From Epiperipatus broadwayi (Eukaryota > Onychophora > Udeonychophora > Euonychophora > Peripatidae), in the NCBI GenBank assembly GCA_028023455.1, contig JAQFVV010000022.1:5969100-6033099 (forward strand): DNA of 64,000 nucleotides. Reading direction: 5' to 3'. Shown piece after piece: positions 10,860-22,956 of the stretch. Position 1 is the first letter of the stretch. Every line of letters begins with the position of its first letter. The position numbers were made by a program, and so were the translations under genes. The notes below the pieces were generated by a model, which saw nothing but the letters and a program-made list of their open reading frames with translations, ran no database searches and was not told where the DNA came from.

Positions 10860-12577
10860 AGAGCACAAACCAAAACTGCAGCTAGTTTCATACTGATTGA
10901 GTTTGAATTTACATGGAAGGAACAGCTTTTCCATGGTTCATAGTCCATGCATTTGTACTATATAGCTTGCCTGTCTTAAGCCTACCAAATTATAGAGAGA
11001 GAATAGGATTGACTGCCTGCTGACATTTACCTGATGTATACCTTTTCTGAAAATGTTAATGTCACTCTGATATTCTATCGTGGACATGATTTTAATACGC
11101 CATCTTACCCATTTATAAATGAGTTCAAAACCATATGAAGTGAGTATATCCATTGAACTGAGAATTTGTTGGCTCAAGTCATCAGTTGTTTGCTTTAGGT
11201 TTCTTAAAATTCCTAATAGAAGCTTATGTTTCTTATAAATCTTAAAAGTGCCCCTTTACAAATATTGATAAAATTTCTAACTACATATGCAATAAGCAGA
11301 TCTTCCTTATCCAGATGGTTATAACTCTTTTCATCTATTAATAATGTCATTAACATAGTAAGTAATTAGGTATTCACCTCCATTGACCTGATGTGAAGAT
11401 AACAGTTTCAACATCATATTCAGAAAAATCAGTCATTACAACTCTTTGATCATTTCTGCAGTATGCACACAATTGATTAGATCTTAATAAACTTTACATT
11501 TATTAAAGATTCTTTTCAGTTCTTTTTTTTTAAAAAAAAAGTTTAACAACCCTGAAGAAATCTCGTCATTTTTTTTAACAGCTTAGATTTATATGCATTT
11601 TTAACAGCAGTAAACATTTCTGGATTAAGATGCTTCTTTAATCATATGATCTAAGAATTTCATCTCAGTAGTGGTCTAAGTATATTTTAGTGCATTTAAA
11701 TGCAATTCCAAATTTTTGTACATGCTTTCACATTTTATTGCATTTAAATGATCTCCAAATTTATATAAATGTTTGCAAAGTTTGTTTATGCATATATGTG
11801 GTTCATGCATTCTATAGCTGTAATTAATATGTCATCAAAATATATGTGTTTCTTTTTATCCCTTGTAACAATCTGTCCATCTTTGCCTGAAATAAATTTA
11901 AGGCTACTGTTATAAAAGTTTATTATGCTTAGATAATCCTGGATTTATATTTATTGCCAGCAGCTCTACTGATCCATTGTTACTGGGATTTGAGGAAAGA
12001 TGAACTGTAAATTCAGCTTAGCAAAAGTTGATCCTTTTGTAATTAAGCTAAAACTTCTTAAACATTTGACATAGAATAAACACACTTATATTTTTATTTT
12101 TTATAACTCAATAATCACCACACAGATTGTCTTGTAAAGTTTTAATATGGATATTATTAGCTTTGCTTAGGTTGATTTCTCAACAGGTGAAATTAAACTT
12201 TAATCTGCTAAATCTTTAATTGCTTCTTCCACCTTAGATTTTTAATACAAAAAGGATCTTTCTAAGTTTAGCTCAATATCTGTTGGCTGTGTATTTAGTT
12301 CTGTTGGACCACACTTAAACAATTATGAAAATTCCCCCAAATCTTCAATTTAAATTTTACTTGTTAATGATTTTTATGTTTCTATCTAATACTTTAAACC
12401 AATTTCTATCTAACATTGGACATATATCTTTTGTGGCCACATATAAAGATTTCTCACTCATTTATATGTTTTCATCAATATATTTAAAATGACTATACAA
12501 GCAAATAAGCTTGGATTGCAAACATTATTGTGCTTTCATTTTGAACTCAAAGCTATGTAGTTAATTAAAAAAGTAAA
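10860..12577 (-). pseudogene. Gypsy (Ty3-type) pol relic: reverse transcriptase and RNase H
   Basis: Reading the minus strand from 12577 down, several frames together give the order of a Gypsy pol. They show a DLxxxxLISPVEKS block, KLNL followed by PQIPV (the RT palm lead-in), HIYFDDILITA (the catalytic Y-x-DD box, FDD codons at 11831-11839), an FLDHMIKEA block (usually FLGHxI), then RNase-H-region pieces including MTDFSEYD, LLIAYVVRNF, KHKLLLGIL and LSSMDILTSYGFELIY (ending near 10940). Stops and frameshifts are frequent, so it is long dead. Integrase is not found below 10860. I recognised this only by translating across frames. A 310-bp insertion separates it from the gag part. Confidence 0.78.
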
Positions 12578-12588
12578 AAGTTGCTGCT

Positions 12589-12898
12589 GAAGGGTTGCAT
12601 TAGATCATAAGATCTAGGCGCAGTTCTCTCAGATCCAAGGCTTCTCACTGATGAAAGACACAAGCTAAAAACTAGTCTGGGGATATTGGATGAGTAGGCA
12701 ATAGATAGGGATTTTATGTACAAATCTTTCTGCATCTACTGATTACTCTGACTTGCACTGAGTGGTGTTACTACTTTATGGAGAGTTTTGCATCTTTGTT
12801 GTCAGCTTGTGTAAGCATAAAGAATGGTGTTCATGTGATGTTAAGTCATTTAATACATTTAAAATCCCAACCATGTTTGTAGGATTTCCATTCTCCAT
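12589..12898 (+). mobile_element. Hammerhead-bearing element, copy 1 (310 bp)
   Basis: Inserted in the Gypsy relic and flanked by an exact 11-bp duplication AAGTTGCTGCT (12578-12588 and 12899-12909). It shares with the copies at 27.6, 31.4 and 40.8 kb the blocks GATCTAGGCGCAG, CTCAGATCCAAGG, CTAGTCTGGGGATATTGGATGAG, GATTACTCTGACTTGCACTGAG, GGAGAGTTTTGC and ATGTGATGTT. It has no Pol III boxes and no open frame. Variable-length target duplications fit retrotransposition, which I infer is supplied by a Penelope-like element. Confidence 0.8.
12643..12685 (+). ncRNA. Decayed hammerhead motif
   Basis: CTGATGA at 12648-12654 is intact, but the invariant GAAA is changed to AAAA and stem II pairing is disrupted. 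The CTAGTC cleavage segment and stem I partner TGGGG remain. Expected to be inactive. Confidence 0.6.
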
Positions 12899-12909
12899 AA
12901 GTTGCTGCT

Positions 12910-13390
12910 AAATCCATTTTATCCATTGAAATAATATTTTTTTTTTTTTGCAATTTTTAACCAATCAACTATGAATTTCCATTTTAACTTTCTTTTCGCA
13001 AACAAAAACATCAAGTAAGGTTTGACCATTTTCATTGACAAATATCTTTTTGACATTTGTTTTTTATTTACTATTTCCTCCCTAAATTGGCAGTTAGACA
13101 GTGAACTGTTTTTTATTTATTTATTTTTTATTATTAGATAAACTCAAATGGCCCATGATATCACATGCATGATCTAGTCATTCTTATATTTACACTTATT
13201 TTTAAAGTATCCCATTTTAACACAACAATAGCATGCTTTAATGCCATGAGTAATATTTGATTTGATTTGTTTTGTTTCTCAGAGTTTGAACTTTTGAACT
13301 TATGTACCTGTTCTTTTACAGCTTCATATACTAAATACTTTTTCAATAGACTTTAAATAAGCTAATTCCATTTCATTCAACAATTATTAC
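12910..13390 (-). pseudogene. Gypsy gag nucleocapsid / protease-region relic
   Basis: Minus-strand continuation of the Gypsy element upstream of the inserted 310-bp element. A CCHC-type knuckle is visible at 13192-13233, read as CYCCVKMGYFKNKC; the zinc-binding His is Tyr. It is followed by a second weaker one (ACDIMGHLSLS, final Cys lost) near 13145-13185. Further on, a piece reading NGQTLLDVFVCEKKV (about 12990-13040) sits where the protease region would be. Lys-rich sequence precedes the first knuckle, as in gag. Stops break all frames. Confidence 0.62.
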
Positions 13391-13886
13391 GAGCTTACTA
13401 CCAATCATTTTCCACCATAATTAATCAAGCAGTATATCTTCTAACCCAATGCCAAAATTACACTCTTTATCAAATATACACAGACCCACATCAAAATCCT
13501 GTATAATTCTGTTTAGTGCTTGATATCTATTCCTGAATCACAGACCCAAACCTGCCTATATAATTGTTGCTTGGAGTTATTTAACCTTTCTATTAATTAT
13601 TAAAAGGTATATAATCAGAGACTTTAGGATCACAAACCCAATAACCTATAGTAATAATTTATCTGCTAATTATATTATTGTGGCCATCTTTACCTTTTCA
13701 TTTATTACATTATTTATTAGCATGTACATTTCTGCTTTGTATATATATATGAAAAACAAAAAACAAGTTAAAAACTTTCTAACGCTTGTATTTATGTCAA
13801 CAGATGGTGTTCTACCAAAAACACCATCAAGCATATGTTTACATAAATGTCAGAGCATGCATTCACTATCTCTAACTTTAATTCCA

Positions 13887-13930
13887 CTTTCAGATCATGA
13901 TTTCAAGCTTTTTGCTATCATCAGTGAAAG
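13887..13930 (-). ncRNA. Hammerhead ribozyme motif, family 2, left arm
   Basis: On the minus strand: stem I CTTTCA (complement of 13925-13930), CTGATGA (complement of 13918-13924), a stem II hairpin AGC/GCT with an all-A loop, GAAA (complement of 13901-13904), stem III TC/GA closed over AT, then UC as cleavage doublet, and TGAAAG completing a 6-bp perfect stem I. All core nucleotides are present. A U-U mismatch next to the core in stem II replaces the usual G-C and may weaken activity. Type I topology (stem I open), as in Penelope-associated hammerheads. Confidence 0.68.
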
Positions 13931-14337
13931 ACAGGAATTTTAGAAACTAGATCTAAACACAAACTCTGAGCATTTATGAAACAGTTTCTATTCAGCTTGC
14001 AAGCGTGAATCTTTTAGACACGTTTATGTAAACATACGCTTGATGGTGTTTTTGGTAGAACACCATCTGTTGACATAAATACAAGCATTGGCAAGTTTTT
14101 AACTTGTTTTTTGTTTTTCATAAATGTACCTTTGAGGTCTTTCTATCAATGATATATATTGCAGAGGCTTCTACTATGTGGTGATGCTGAATGAGATCAG
14201 ACCCATGTAGCTATCTGGCTTGCTATGCTGAGTTTGAAGACATTACGTGTCTAAAAGATTCACGCTTGCAAGCTGAATAGAAACTGTTTCAGAAATGCTC
14301 AGAGTTTGTGTTTAGATCTAGTTTCTAAAATTCCTGT

Positions 14338-14381
14338 CTTTCACTGATGATAGCAAATAGCTTGAAATCATGATCTGAAAG
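14338..14381 (+). ncRNA. Hammerhead ribozyme motif, family 2, right arm
   Basis: Plus-strand twin of the motif at 13887-13930. Stem I is CTTTCA (14338-14343) with TGAAAG (14376-14381). The core has CTGATGA (14344-14350) and GAAA (14364-14367), with stem II AGC/GCT looped by AAATA. Stem III is formed within TCATGA, and the predicted cut is after C14375. Stem I can extend outward with TTCC/GGAA across a small internal loop. The two arms differ only in the stem II loop, so the motif has been kept in both. Confidence 0.7.
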
Positions 14382-14478
14382 TGGAATTAAAGTTAGAGAT
14401 AGTGAATGCATGCTCTGACGTTTATGTAAACATACGCTTGACGGTGTTTTTGGTAGAATGCCATCTGTTGATATATAT

Positions 14479-16211
14479 TCACCACTTGATTGGATTATTT
14501 ATGTCAAATTTGACAATAGAATTATTTTTGCAGTTCTGCCTCACCCATATCCTAAACTTAATCTGTTCACTAAATATTACATTCAAATTTTTAAGGCTGT
14601 TGTAGTTTTAACATCATTCCTGGTGTAACTGAAGATTGACAACTGCACCAGCTATAACATCCAAGGAGTGCTAGCTTTTAAAATAAATTAGCTTATATTT
14701 AGGGTCATTTTAATGTTATAAGCCTCATTCATTCTTTCTTTTTATTTAAACTTCAAAAGCTTTTAATATGTATGTATTAATTCTTTGTGAATATCATAGA
14801 TCATAACTTCTCAGAGTTCATGAATCACAGATAAGAACTACTGAGCTAAATTATTTAATATATAAGATCCTTACAAACTAATGATAATCAGTAATATTTC
14901 TCTTTAATTGAATCATAATCACAGACTTCTATCTCTGTTTCTTTCAGCCTATTATATATATTTGTAAACAAAATTCTGAAGAGGGAGGGGGTAACTAATA
15001 TTCATATGTTAGGATTGTTCAACATTTTTTGTTCGTGACACACTATTAAATGTTAGACTTCTGTGACACCAACTTTACTTCATAGACATCATTGTGCATA
15101 AACAATATGTAAATTTTAAAAAAGGTATCAGGCAACTGTTAAGATTTGACATTTACATTGGTAAAAGTAATGAGGATTATCTGTTTATATATTGGTCAAT
15201 TATGAAAAATCTTAAACCTACTTGAAATATCATGTACTGAATTTGCATGTGGAATGCTAATCGCTACATCACAAGGTCCTTCAAAGTAATATAGGAGTTA
15301 AGCAGACTTCACATAAATCACCACAAAGAAGCAATTAAAAATCATCCATTAAGTTCGCCATTTATCAAGTGGAAAGAATTGAACAGTTATTTTATGTTTG
15401 TTTTACTTTTTAGCTAAGATCAAATTGATATTTGATAGTTAACTAGGTTTGTTATGGACAGGATATCTGGAAAAAACATTTTAAGCTTAATTGGAATTTA
15501 TAAAAATTTCAATTTTTTCTAGATCAGAATTGAAACACAATTCGAGATCATGACAGGCGGATATACAATCCCTGCATTACGAAATGTTTAAGTTATATAC
15601 ATATTTAAAATAATTAAACATGGATTTTTAATATTTTCAAATAGTTTTATCTAGGAAGCACGGATAATCATAAATAAATCTATGTTTTTCAGTAACTCTT
15701 AATTATTATTTCTGACAACAATAACAAAAAAAAAAAACTCTCATGGCTAAAGAAATAATTCTTAAATTGCATTACTTGTTATAATTCAATTAGGGTAGCA
15801 AAAAAATAAAACTTTTATCATCGTCTTAGGTTTGGATAGTTTTAATTTGGATTTTTTTTTTTTTTATCTTTCGAGTTTTGCAGTATGTGAATAAATTGAT
15901 AAGACCTGGAATGACAGAAGAAAATTTGTTTTTTCAGTTTCTGTCGTAACGAATCTTTTTGGGATGGAACCGACAGCTTTTATTTGAAGCTTTCTTCAGA
16001 AATAAAATTTAAAAATTCAAAGTAGCTGAAAGATGTTTTTATATAGAGTATTTCTTTTTAGTTCAATAAAGTAGAATATAATTTTATTAAACATTACAAA
16101 AAATTAACTGAAGCAATAACTATAGCGTACGCACATACCCACACAAATGTGATTTGAGGATTAGTTGACATTTATTTTAAGATTAATGGATAATATTCGG
16201 TTTTTTTTCTC
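14479..16211. other. A+T-rich spacer
   Basis: No gene. At about 15015-15060 the words TTGTTCAACATTTTTTGTTCGTGACACAC recall a hAT-type end in two short blocks, but I found no partner end or target duplication. A small foldback-like patch lies at about 15930-16000. Confidence 0.4.
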
Positions 16212-16312
16212 TCATGTGTCATAGCATCAGCCGGGAAGCGAACCCGCTAAGCCGGGACGACTGCTTGTAAGATAGCTGGACCTCTCGACCACCAAGCTTG
16301 ACTATTTAGTTT
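16212..16312 (-). mobile_element. tRNA-derived SINE
   Basis: On the minus strand there is an A-box-like TGGTCGAGAGG and a B-box-like GGTTCGCTTCC at tRNA-like spacing, then the family tail ATGCTATGACACATGAG and an A-run (T-run on the plus strand near 16201). The tail word is shared with the plus-strand SINE at 36825. No clear target duplication is seen. Not a functional tRNA: no acceptor-stem pairing. Confidence 0.72.
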
Positions 16313-17174
16313 TAATTGAGATGTTAGAATAAAGAGAACATACGTAATGTTAAACAATGAATGACGATGAACAAATGATATCGTTTGGCCTTCGGGCAAA
16401 GAACTTTTACGTTCGCACATAAATTGAAGTTCACTCACAATATAAATACAAAACCTGTCTAAAGATAAATACGGTTTTTTAAGTACCAACCTCTATATAT
16501 ATGTTAAACATTACTGACCAAAATGAATGTTCTGATATGGCATTATGAAAATAATAAAATACTTCATCAGGCAGTAATAGATATCATTTCTTTTGTCCTG
16601 AACAAATATACTGTCCTTTAATTCCTACTATTTACTAACTTATAAAATAATACTTATTTTATAAAAATGCATGTGTGTCTGTAGATATATGAATGTGTAA
16701 TACGTGCTAAAATGCACATTATTTATATGTGTATGAGGATATATACTTCAACATATAAATATGTATATTAATGTACATATTTCGTCAAAAATGAAAATAA
16801 ATTCCACCCATTAACCTGGGATTTTTTTTTTCATATGATTTATAAATATAAAATATCATTATATAACAGTAATTAATATATATATTTTAAATAATGCATA
16901 AAAGCTTTTTTAGACAATAACTTATGTTCTCAATATAGTATTATATAATGACTTATTAAGAGTTACAAGAGATTGTACTACATTGAAAATATAAATTATT
17001 TATCAAAAAAAAGCTTATTTTTCTCATTAAAAATATATATGTTAATCACTGTTATGTAATGATATTTTATATTATTTACATATATATCTACATGGGTATA
17101 TCAATTGTAATATTATACACACAGTGCATTTGTTTTGTGAATGGAGAACTTGCTATGAGCCAGCTATAACATTG

Positions 17175-17465
17175 TTTATTTATATTGTAACCGGACCACC
17201 ATACAACCCCTTTATTACCTCGGTTGTAACAATTTCCTGATGAGCATGTTGCAGGAAGGAACTATTGATTGGCATTCCCCAATGCAGATGTTATCCCACC
17301 CTACAACAATATTTCATGCTCATCAGAGGATGTAGCACCATAGAGACTGGAAGCATCTAGACATTTCTGTGTTTGGTTTTCCAAACGGTGCCATTTAGAG
17401 TTCCATCTCACTACAACCTGACTTACCTAGGTCAAGTCATGCCAGACATAGCTCAGGAGGCATGA
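17175..17465. other. G+C-elevated island, unclassified
   Basis: About 290 bp of normal base composition in an A+T-rich background. A plus-strand frame is open for about 46 codons from near 17188. ATGAGCATG and its complement CATGCTCATCAG (17238 and 17311) make a short inverted pair. Could be an exon or a G+C-richer transposon piece; I do not recognise it. Confidence 0.3.
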
Positions 17466-17589
17466 GATTCTCATGAACAAGTGCACTGAATGATGAGTGA
17501 TGCAATAAAAAAATAGAATTGAACAACTGGATAACTAAAATTAATTTTAAGTAACAATAATTCTATTTAATAACAGGTTTAAATAAATG

Positions 17590-17935
17590 TCCATCAAACA
17601 AAATATTTCATTAACAGTCCCTTGTATCTCTTCATCACACTTCCAATAACATTTTTATATGACTTAAAGAATGTAATTTGTTGTATAATAAAGTCCTTCT
17701 TTCAATAGTTCTTTAACAGTTTACATCTTTAATCATTTAGTTAATTCATAGAGAGGAGTGTGATATATTAAAACAACAGAGATAATAATGAAGACAACTG
17801 ATAGCATTTAGTTCAGAGTTCCACTTAATTCAACAAATATTTTATTTACAGTCCATTGTGTATCTTGGTATACATCCAATAGTAGGGCAATATGAATTAA
17901 AGAATGCAATTCTTTAACAATTTACATTTTACATC
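17590..17935. repeat. Degenerate direct duplication
   Basis: About 17595-17715 and 17835-17935 share AAATATTT(C)ATT, ACAGTCC, TTGT and ATTAAAGAATG(T/C)AAT in order, about 240 bp apart. Old and diverged. Confidence 0.5.
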
Positions 17936-18523
17936 TAATTCAGAGTTCTACTTAATTTTAAGTTAGTTAAAGCATAATACATATATTCTATTCATGGTTA
18001 TCCAAATCCAGGTTTGAATCCATACTATATGCACATTTATCCTAAGTTCATTGGTTTGGTATTCTTATTTATCAACTCGTATGTATATAACATGTTTTAA
18101 TTCTGTGTTTATATTATTTTTTTCAGAGTTTTCAGATAATAAATAAAATCCTTTTAAAAACAACAAAAAAAATGATTTTCTTAATCTTTCAACTTATTTA
18201 AGGACATGGTTCATTATACGCATATACCATTAACTTTTATTGACGTACTAGCTCATATTTAAATGTTTGAATTTGTTCACAATATAGTATAAATCTACTA
18301 AATATATTCATTTTGAACGTATACCTTCATTTTGATATTTTCTAATTTTATCTAAATTATAAACACATTATAATTTAATTAATTATAGTTATGTGTAATA
18401 TTCTAATACAATCAATAGGCAGGTAAGCATTTGTAATTTTATTTGGTTACTCTAATATCTATCATAAATATTGTTGTTTGGTCTGCCACAGATGTATGTT
18501 TCCAGATATAAGTTGATCAGTAG

Positions 18524-18766
18524 TTTCATTTGTAATTTATCAATAATAAACGTATTTTCATATAGCTATATTTATTCATAATTTTAGTTTCATTTATAAT
18601 TTATCAATAATAAACGTATTTTCATGTAGCTACATTTATTTATAATTTTAGTTTCATTTATAATTTATCAATAATAAACGTATTTTCATATAGCTACATT
18701 TATTCATAATTTTAGTTTCATTTATAATAAATGTATTTTCATATAGCTACATTTATTCATAATTTT
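18524..18766. repeat. 64-bp tandem repeat, about 3.8 copies
   Basis: Units start at 18524, 18588, 18652 and 18716 with TTTCATTTATAATTTATC. The last copy lacks about 13 bp. Copies are nearly identical, so expansion was recent. Confidence 0.93.
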
Positions 18767-19869
18767 CTTTAAGAAAGACATTTTGTCTTGTCTTTTATAA
18801 ACACACATAGTATCAAATATTTTATAAAATCATTACCTTCTTTTTATCCCTTGTTACTTCATATCCATGATGTGACTGCATTCAAAAGGGGGCATTGTAT
18901 TTCAGCTAAATGGCATTATTTCCTTTCTATGATGTTTATCCAGGCAAATCTTGGAGACACATGGCTTTTGATGAAGAGAGAAAGCTGTTACCATTTAGCC
19001 TTCCATAATTATGTTTTCCTTAATAATGTTTTCTTTTTCCATCATTAACAGTGTTTTTTTAACTGCTCTTAAAATCTTTTTTTTAAAAAAAAGATTTCTT
19101 TTTTAAAATTTTTTTAAAAAAATCTTTCGAAAAAATCTTCTTTAAAAATACACTTTAAAAATCTTTTTTTGAATCCCTTCTGAACTTCCAACTCAACTAT
19201 TTATATTCTGATCTCTGGATTGATTAAGCAGCTCAGCCCACTGTATCTTATTTGTTGCACAGCTTTCATTTAATCTTGAGTGCTTTTTTCTTCTTAAGGA
19301 TTGGACAATCTACTTTTAGTGGGATAGATAAGAGATCATAAGGATTAGCCATGTTGTCCAATTTATTAAGACTGCCTCAAGCTATTATCACATTTTATAC
19401 GACATTGTTCCAAAATTAAAAATGTAATATTTTTAATAAATGCCAGCTTTTATTTATATCGTAATTTAAAACTATAAAATCAATAATGATTTTCCTTTAA
19501 CTATAAACTTTTTACTTTATTTCTAATTTAATTTGATCAATTATCTTTCTTTTTTCATTGGTGTCAATTTTTATTCACGATTTCTTCGTTTCTTTACATT
19601 TTTAGTTTTCCTTAACCATTATTAAGTCTTTTCTTTTAACAACAAATCATGCTAGTCTTTTTAAATGGGGGGAGGAGGATCTTTTGAATACATACATGGA
19701 ACAGTATATCTGTTTCAATATATTTAGTATTACTAAATTTTATATGGATAACTCAAGTTTTATTTTAAATATATGGATGGCTATGTGAGTATACATATAC
19801 ACAAGCTGTGGTATTTTGAAAATATAGACACATATGTGTGTGCATTTACATATGGACACATGTGACAAA
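18767..19869. other. Spacer without a recognised gene
   Basis: A frame at 18788-19048 covers a patch of more normal composition (about 18860-19010), but I recognise nothing in it. Followed by T/A-run-rich sequence at 19070-19165. Confidence 0.4.
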
Positions 19870-20285
19870 AAAGATATTCTACTAACTGAAAGAAGACCCT
19901 TTGATCTCTCTCTGAGATCGTAAAGTAAGCAGAACATATTTCTAATGTCCTCTCCATGTATTCTATTTGTCACAGTTGATACAAGGAAATGTCCATTCCA
20001 GTTGCTGTTTCCAGCATATGTCAATTTGAAATTATAAAAATTATGGTTATATTTTCAAATATTTGACAGTTTCTGTGACATTTGCTGAATTTTATTATTG
20101 ACAGAAAGCATGTAAGTCTCTGTGGTAGTGTGAATGTTCAAGGATCTAGTGTCTGAACCTACCCTGACATCTCTCTGAGGAGTGCCAAAGCACGAAACCA
20201 TGGTCAAGGGTTTGGGGAGGGATTCCTGACAGAGATATTTTAAGTGCTGGCTCTGGCTAAGCATTTATCATAAAGCATGTAGAGG
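19870..20285 (-). other. G+C-elevated segment, minus-strand open
   Basis: Two minus-strand frames (20264-20055, then about 20024-19860) are open through a patch of near-normal base composition and follow each other with only a short break. The amino-acid mix is coding-like. No domain, no convincing splice sites and no transposon hallmark recognised. Might be a decayed exon pair or a 3' UTR. Confidence 0.2.
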
Positions 20286-21774
20286 AATTGGCAATCCTCA
20301 CTGTTTATAACTTACAAGCTTAAGAGATAGAGTCATGTGATCTATGACTTTTATTTTGAATATTGCCCTTATATTTTTGAATTTGCAAAGTCATCTTAGT
20401 CAAGGCTGCAGTCTCATGATGATTTTTGTCACTTATAATAGTAGTCATTTTAAAGTGAATAAATATTCAAAAAATTTATAAAGTGGTTAAATATTATATG
20501 AGAAACTGGTCGATTTTAAATAATAATAAAAAAATACAATTGATTTGCAAAACATGAATATCCATTTTATTATAAATGTACAATTATTGAACGTAAAAGT
20601 GGGGTGGTATTCGTTATAAACAAAAAGCAGAAGAACAACATGCTGGTATATCAGGAAGAGTGAAACTATTTTTTAATTTATTTTTTAGGTATAGATTTTT
20701 TAGTAGTTAAATATTAACAAACATCATAAAAGAATCTGTCAAGATTCCAACCAGGAGATATATTCACCAGCTTTCCAATTCTGCCACTCTATTCATAGGT
20801 TTGATAGTCATTAACTATTTGATTCATGGATTATGTTTATCCATATCTACATAAGTCAGAGGCAGTTTACCTCTATTTATGAAGCAGATGAGCACACAAC
20901 AATTTGTTGTTTTAAATATGTTGTTTAAGATGAACAAATCCAATTAATTTTAATGTTAAATCTGGAAAAAAAATTGAAGCCTCATAAGAAATCCTGCATT
21001 TATACCATACTTTTCAATTGTTTACAGAAATTTTTGGTTAAGTATCCAGAAAAGAGATCTTGATTGAAGATTAGTCATAGATGATGAAACTATATCTTGT
21101 GTTAGTGATTAAGACTAATTTGCTTAGCAGCTTTTTATAATTTTTTTGCAAGGCAACTTCTCTTCTGACATCTGGTGGAGGAGAATACTGCAAGGGAATA
21201 GACCCAAAAGTGCTAATAATATTTGTCATGATAATATTTACTTGAGTATCTGAAAGTTTAAAATGAACAATTTTTGTCCATATACTATTCATATAATAGA
21301 ATATACTAATGCTATAAAAATTTTCATAAATACTTGCATCACAAATCCCATGTCATGGCAATCAACTTTCCAATGAGATTAAAATTATTTTAGCTCTAAT
21401 CTTTGATAGATAATGAAAGGGAAAGAGAAATGTGAATAACTCCATATGTGTGTGTTAATTAAAACAGATATATTAATCTTTAACTAAGATTTAAAGTTTA
21501 TATCTGGACTAGAGATAATCTCTAGTTTAATAAATGATTAGTGATAATCATTGTTTTATTTATCTAGAGTGAATTGTATGTGGGCTAAGTAAATTTGACA
21601 TTTGTAAATCAAAATGTAATAATGAAAATAAATTAGAAAAACTTCTAAATGTTATATGGCAAATTGTTGGATTTTATAAAAGTAAAGGTAAAAAATTATT
21701 TTGAGAAGATACACTTTATTATAAACCAACAAATATATATATATATATCATAAATTGCAATTATGATTATGAAA
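20286..21774. other. A+T-rich spacer
   Basis: Nothing recognised. Confidence 0.5.
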
Positions 21775-21776
21775 TA

Positions 21777-22954
21777 CACCTGGTCTCATTTTACGCGATA
21801 GATAGGTTCCTCAGAAAACACGCGCAAACGAAATCACGCAAAAATAGACGTAACTTATATTGAAAAAGGGGGGATGCGGTCTGTGATTTTTCAAAATTCG
21901 CGTAAAAGCAAAGCACCAACATAAAATTACTTTAAAATTCACGCAAAAAAAAAAAAAAGGAAATAAAATATGACTAATAAAAAATTTCAAATTTGAAAAA
22001 AATTGATACAAGATAAACTTTTTTTAACTATAATATTTAATTTTATTCAAAATAATATATTTTTATGCATAATTTACAGTACAGTAATTTACATTTTTTT
22101 ATACACGTTTTAATTATTATCGCTATTTGCCGAAACACATGCTCGTTTGCAAACAGGTAAAAAAATCAGATTCTCACAAGAGGAAATACAACTAGTGCCA
22201 AGTTCACTCTCATGTTGTGTTAATGGTTTTCTGTTGACAACGTAATTAGTAATTAATCTTTGAGACGATGATTTTATTAATTGTTTATGAACTTAGACTT
22301 ATGATAATAAAAAGACACTTATTCACCACTGCTGGGAAAAATTTAATTAAAACTAACAACTAAAAATTAAATTCTTATTTTTGTCTTTAATTTTTTAATT
22401 TTCAATTCCGTTTAAAAATCAAATTTTGTTTTACATCACATTAATTTCAAGTCACCGTAAGTAATTTTTAAGTTGTTAATTACAATTAAAAATCAGATTT
22501 TAATTTTTAATTGTCAAATTTAATTGTGCCCACTGCTATTACTCACCTTTTAAAAATAAACTTGCGGACACTAAATGATTAATAATTGATTACGTTCTTT
22601 TTTAAAAAGCAAAAACAGAATGTGATTTAAAACGCAAAATTAATATGCACAATGTTTGAACAAATTTACATTATAATCTTGTAAAATTTAATGTGTGTAT
22701 ACATAAAATGTGGAAATCATGGTTTTAATTTCATTATTGCATAAAATTTTACTATTATAAGCACTGAAAATATTGAAATTACTAAGATGAAAGTCGAATT
22801 CCAATAATGTGCTATTACTTTCAATATAACGTAAGTGCACGAAATTTATTATTTAAAGTAATAGCGCATTATCGGAGTTCGATTTCCGGTGAAACATGAA
22901 TCGCGTAACTTCAAAATCGTGTTAAATAAGTCCGCGTAAAAAGAGACCCAGGTG
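21777..22954 (+). mobile_element. 1.18-kb non-autonomous TIR transposon, TA target, copy A
   Basis: Starts CACCTGGTCTCATTTTACGCG and ends as its complement (AAAAAGAGACCCAGGTG), flanked by TA on both sides (21775-21776 and 22955-22956). Many CG dinucleotides near the ends contrast with the region. No transposase frame; the minus-strand frame at 22849-23139 crosses the right end by chance. A TA duplication points to the Tc1/mariner superfamily broadly, but the terminal bases do not match a member I can name. Copy B is at 37385. Confidence 0.87.
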
Positions 22955-22956
22955 TA

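Larger units (their letters stand above)
13750..14478. mobile_element. Palindromic repeat with two opposed hammerheads
   Basis: Segment order is a-b-a'-c-b'-a' where primes are reverse complements. Segment a is about 13750-13845 and its complement about 14026-14120. Segment b is about 13846-14025 and its complement about 14240-14420. A partial a' runs to 14478. Arm identity is high (only scattered mismatches over ~180 bp). The unique centre c (about 14121-14240) is G+C-richer. Each b arm contains a complete hammerhead motif, one per strand. It has no open frame. It is not the same family as the 310-bp hammerhead elements. Confidence 0.85.

Noticed and set aside
13680-14605. Open frames at 13680-13943 and 14381-14605
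   Set aside because: Both cross the arms of the palindromic ribozyme element and have no recognisable domain; the first is hydrophobic only because of A+T composition.
15930-16010. CTGAAGAAAGC on the minus strand with a small hairpin, as a hammerhead variant
   Set aside because: No GAAA after the hairpin and no stem I complement, so only a superficial resemblance.
17230-17330. CTGATGA word on the plus strand and its complement TCATCAG, as hammerhead candidates
   Set aside because: No stem II hairpin followed by GAAA and no cleavage triplet with a matching stem I on either strand.
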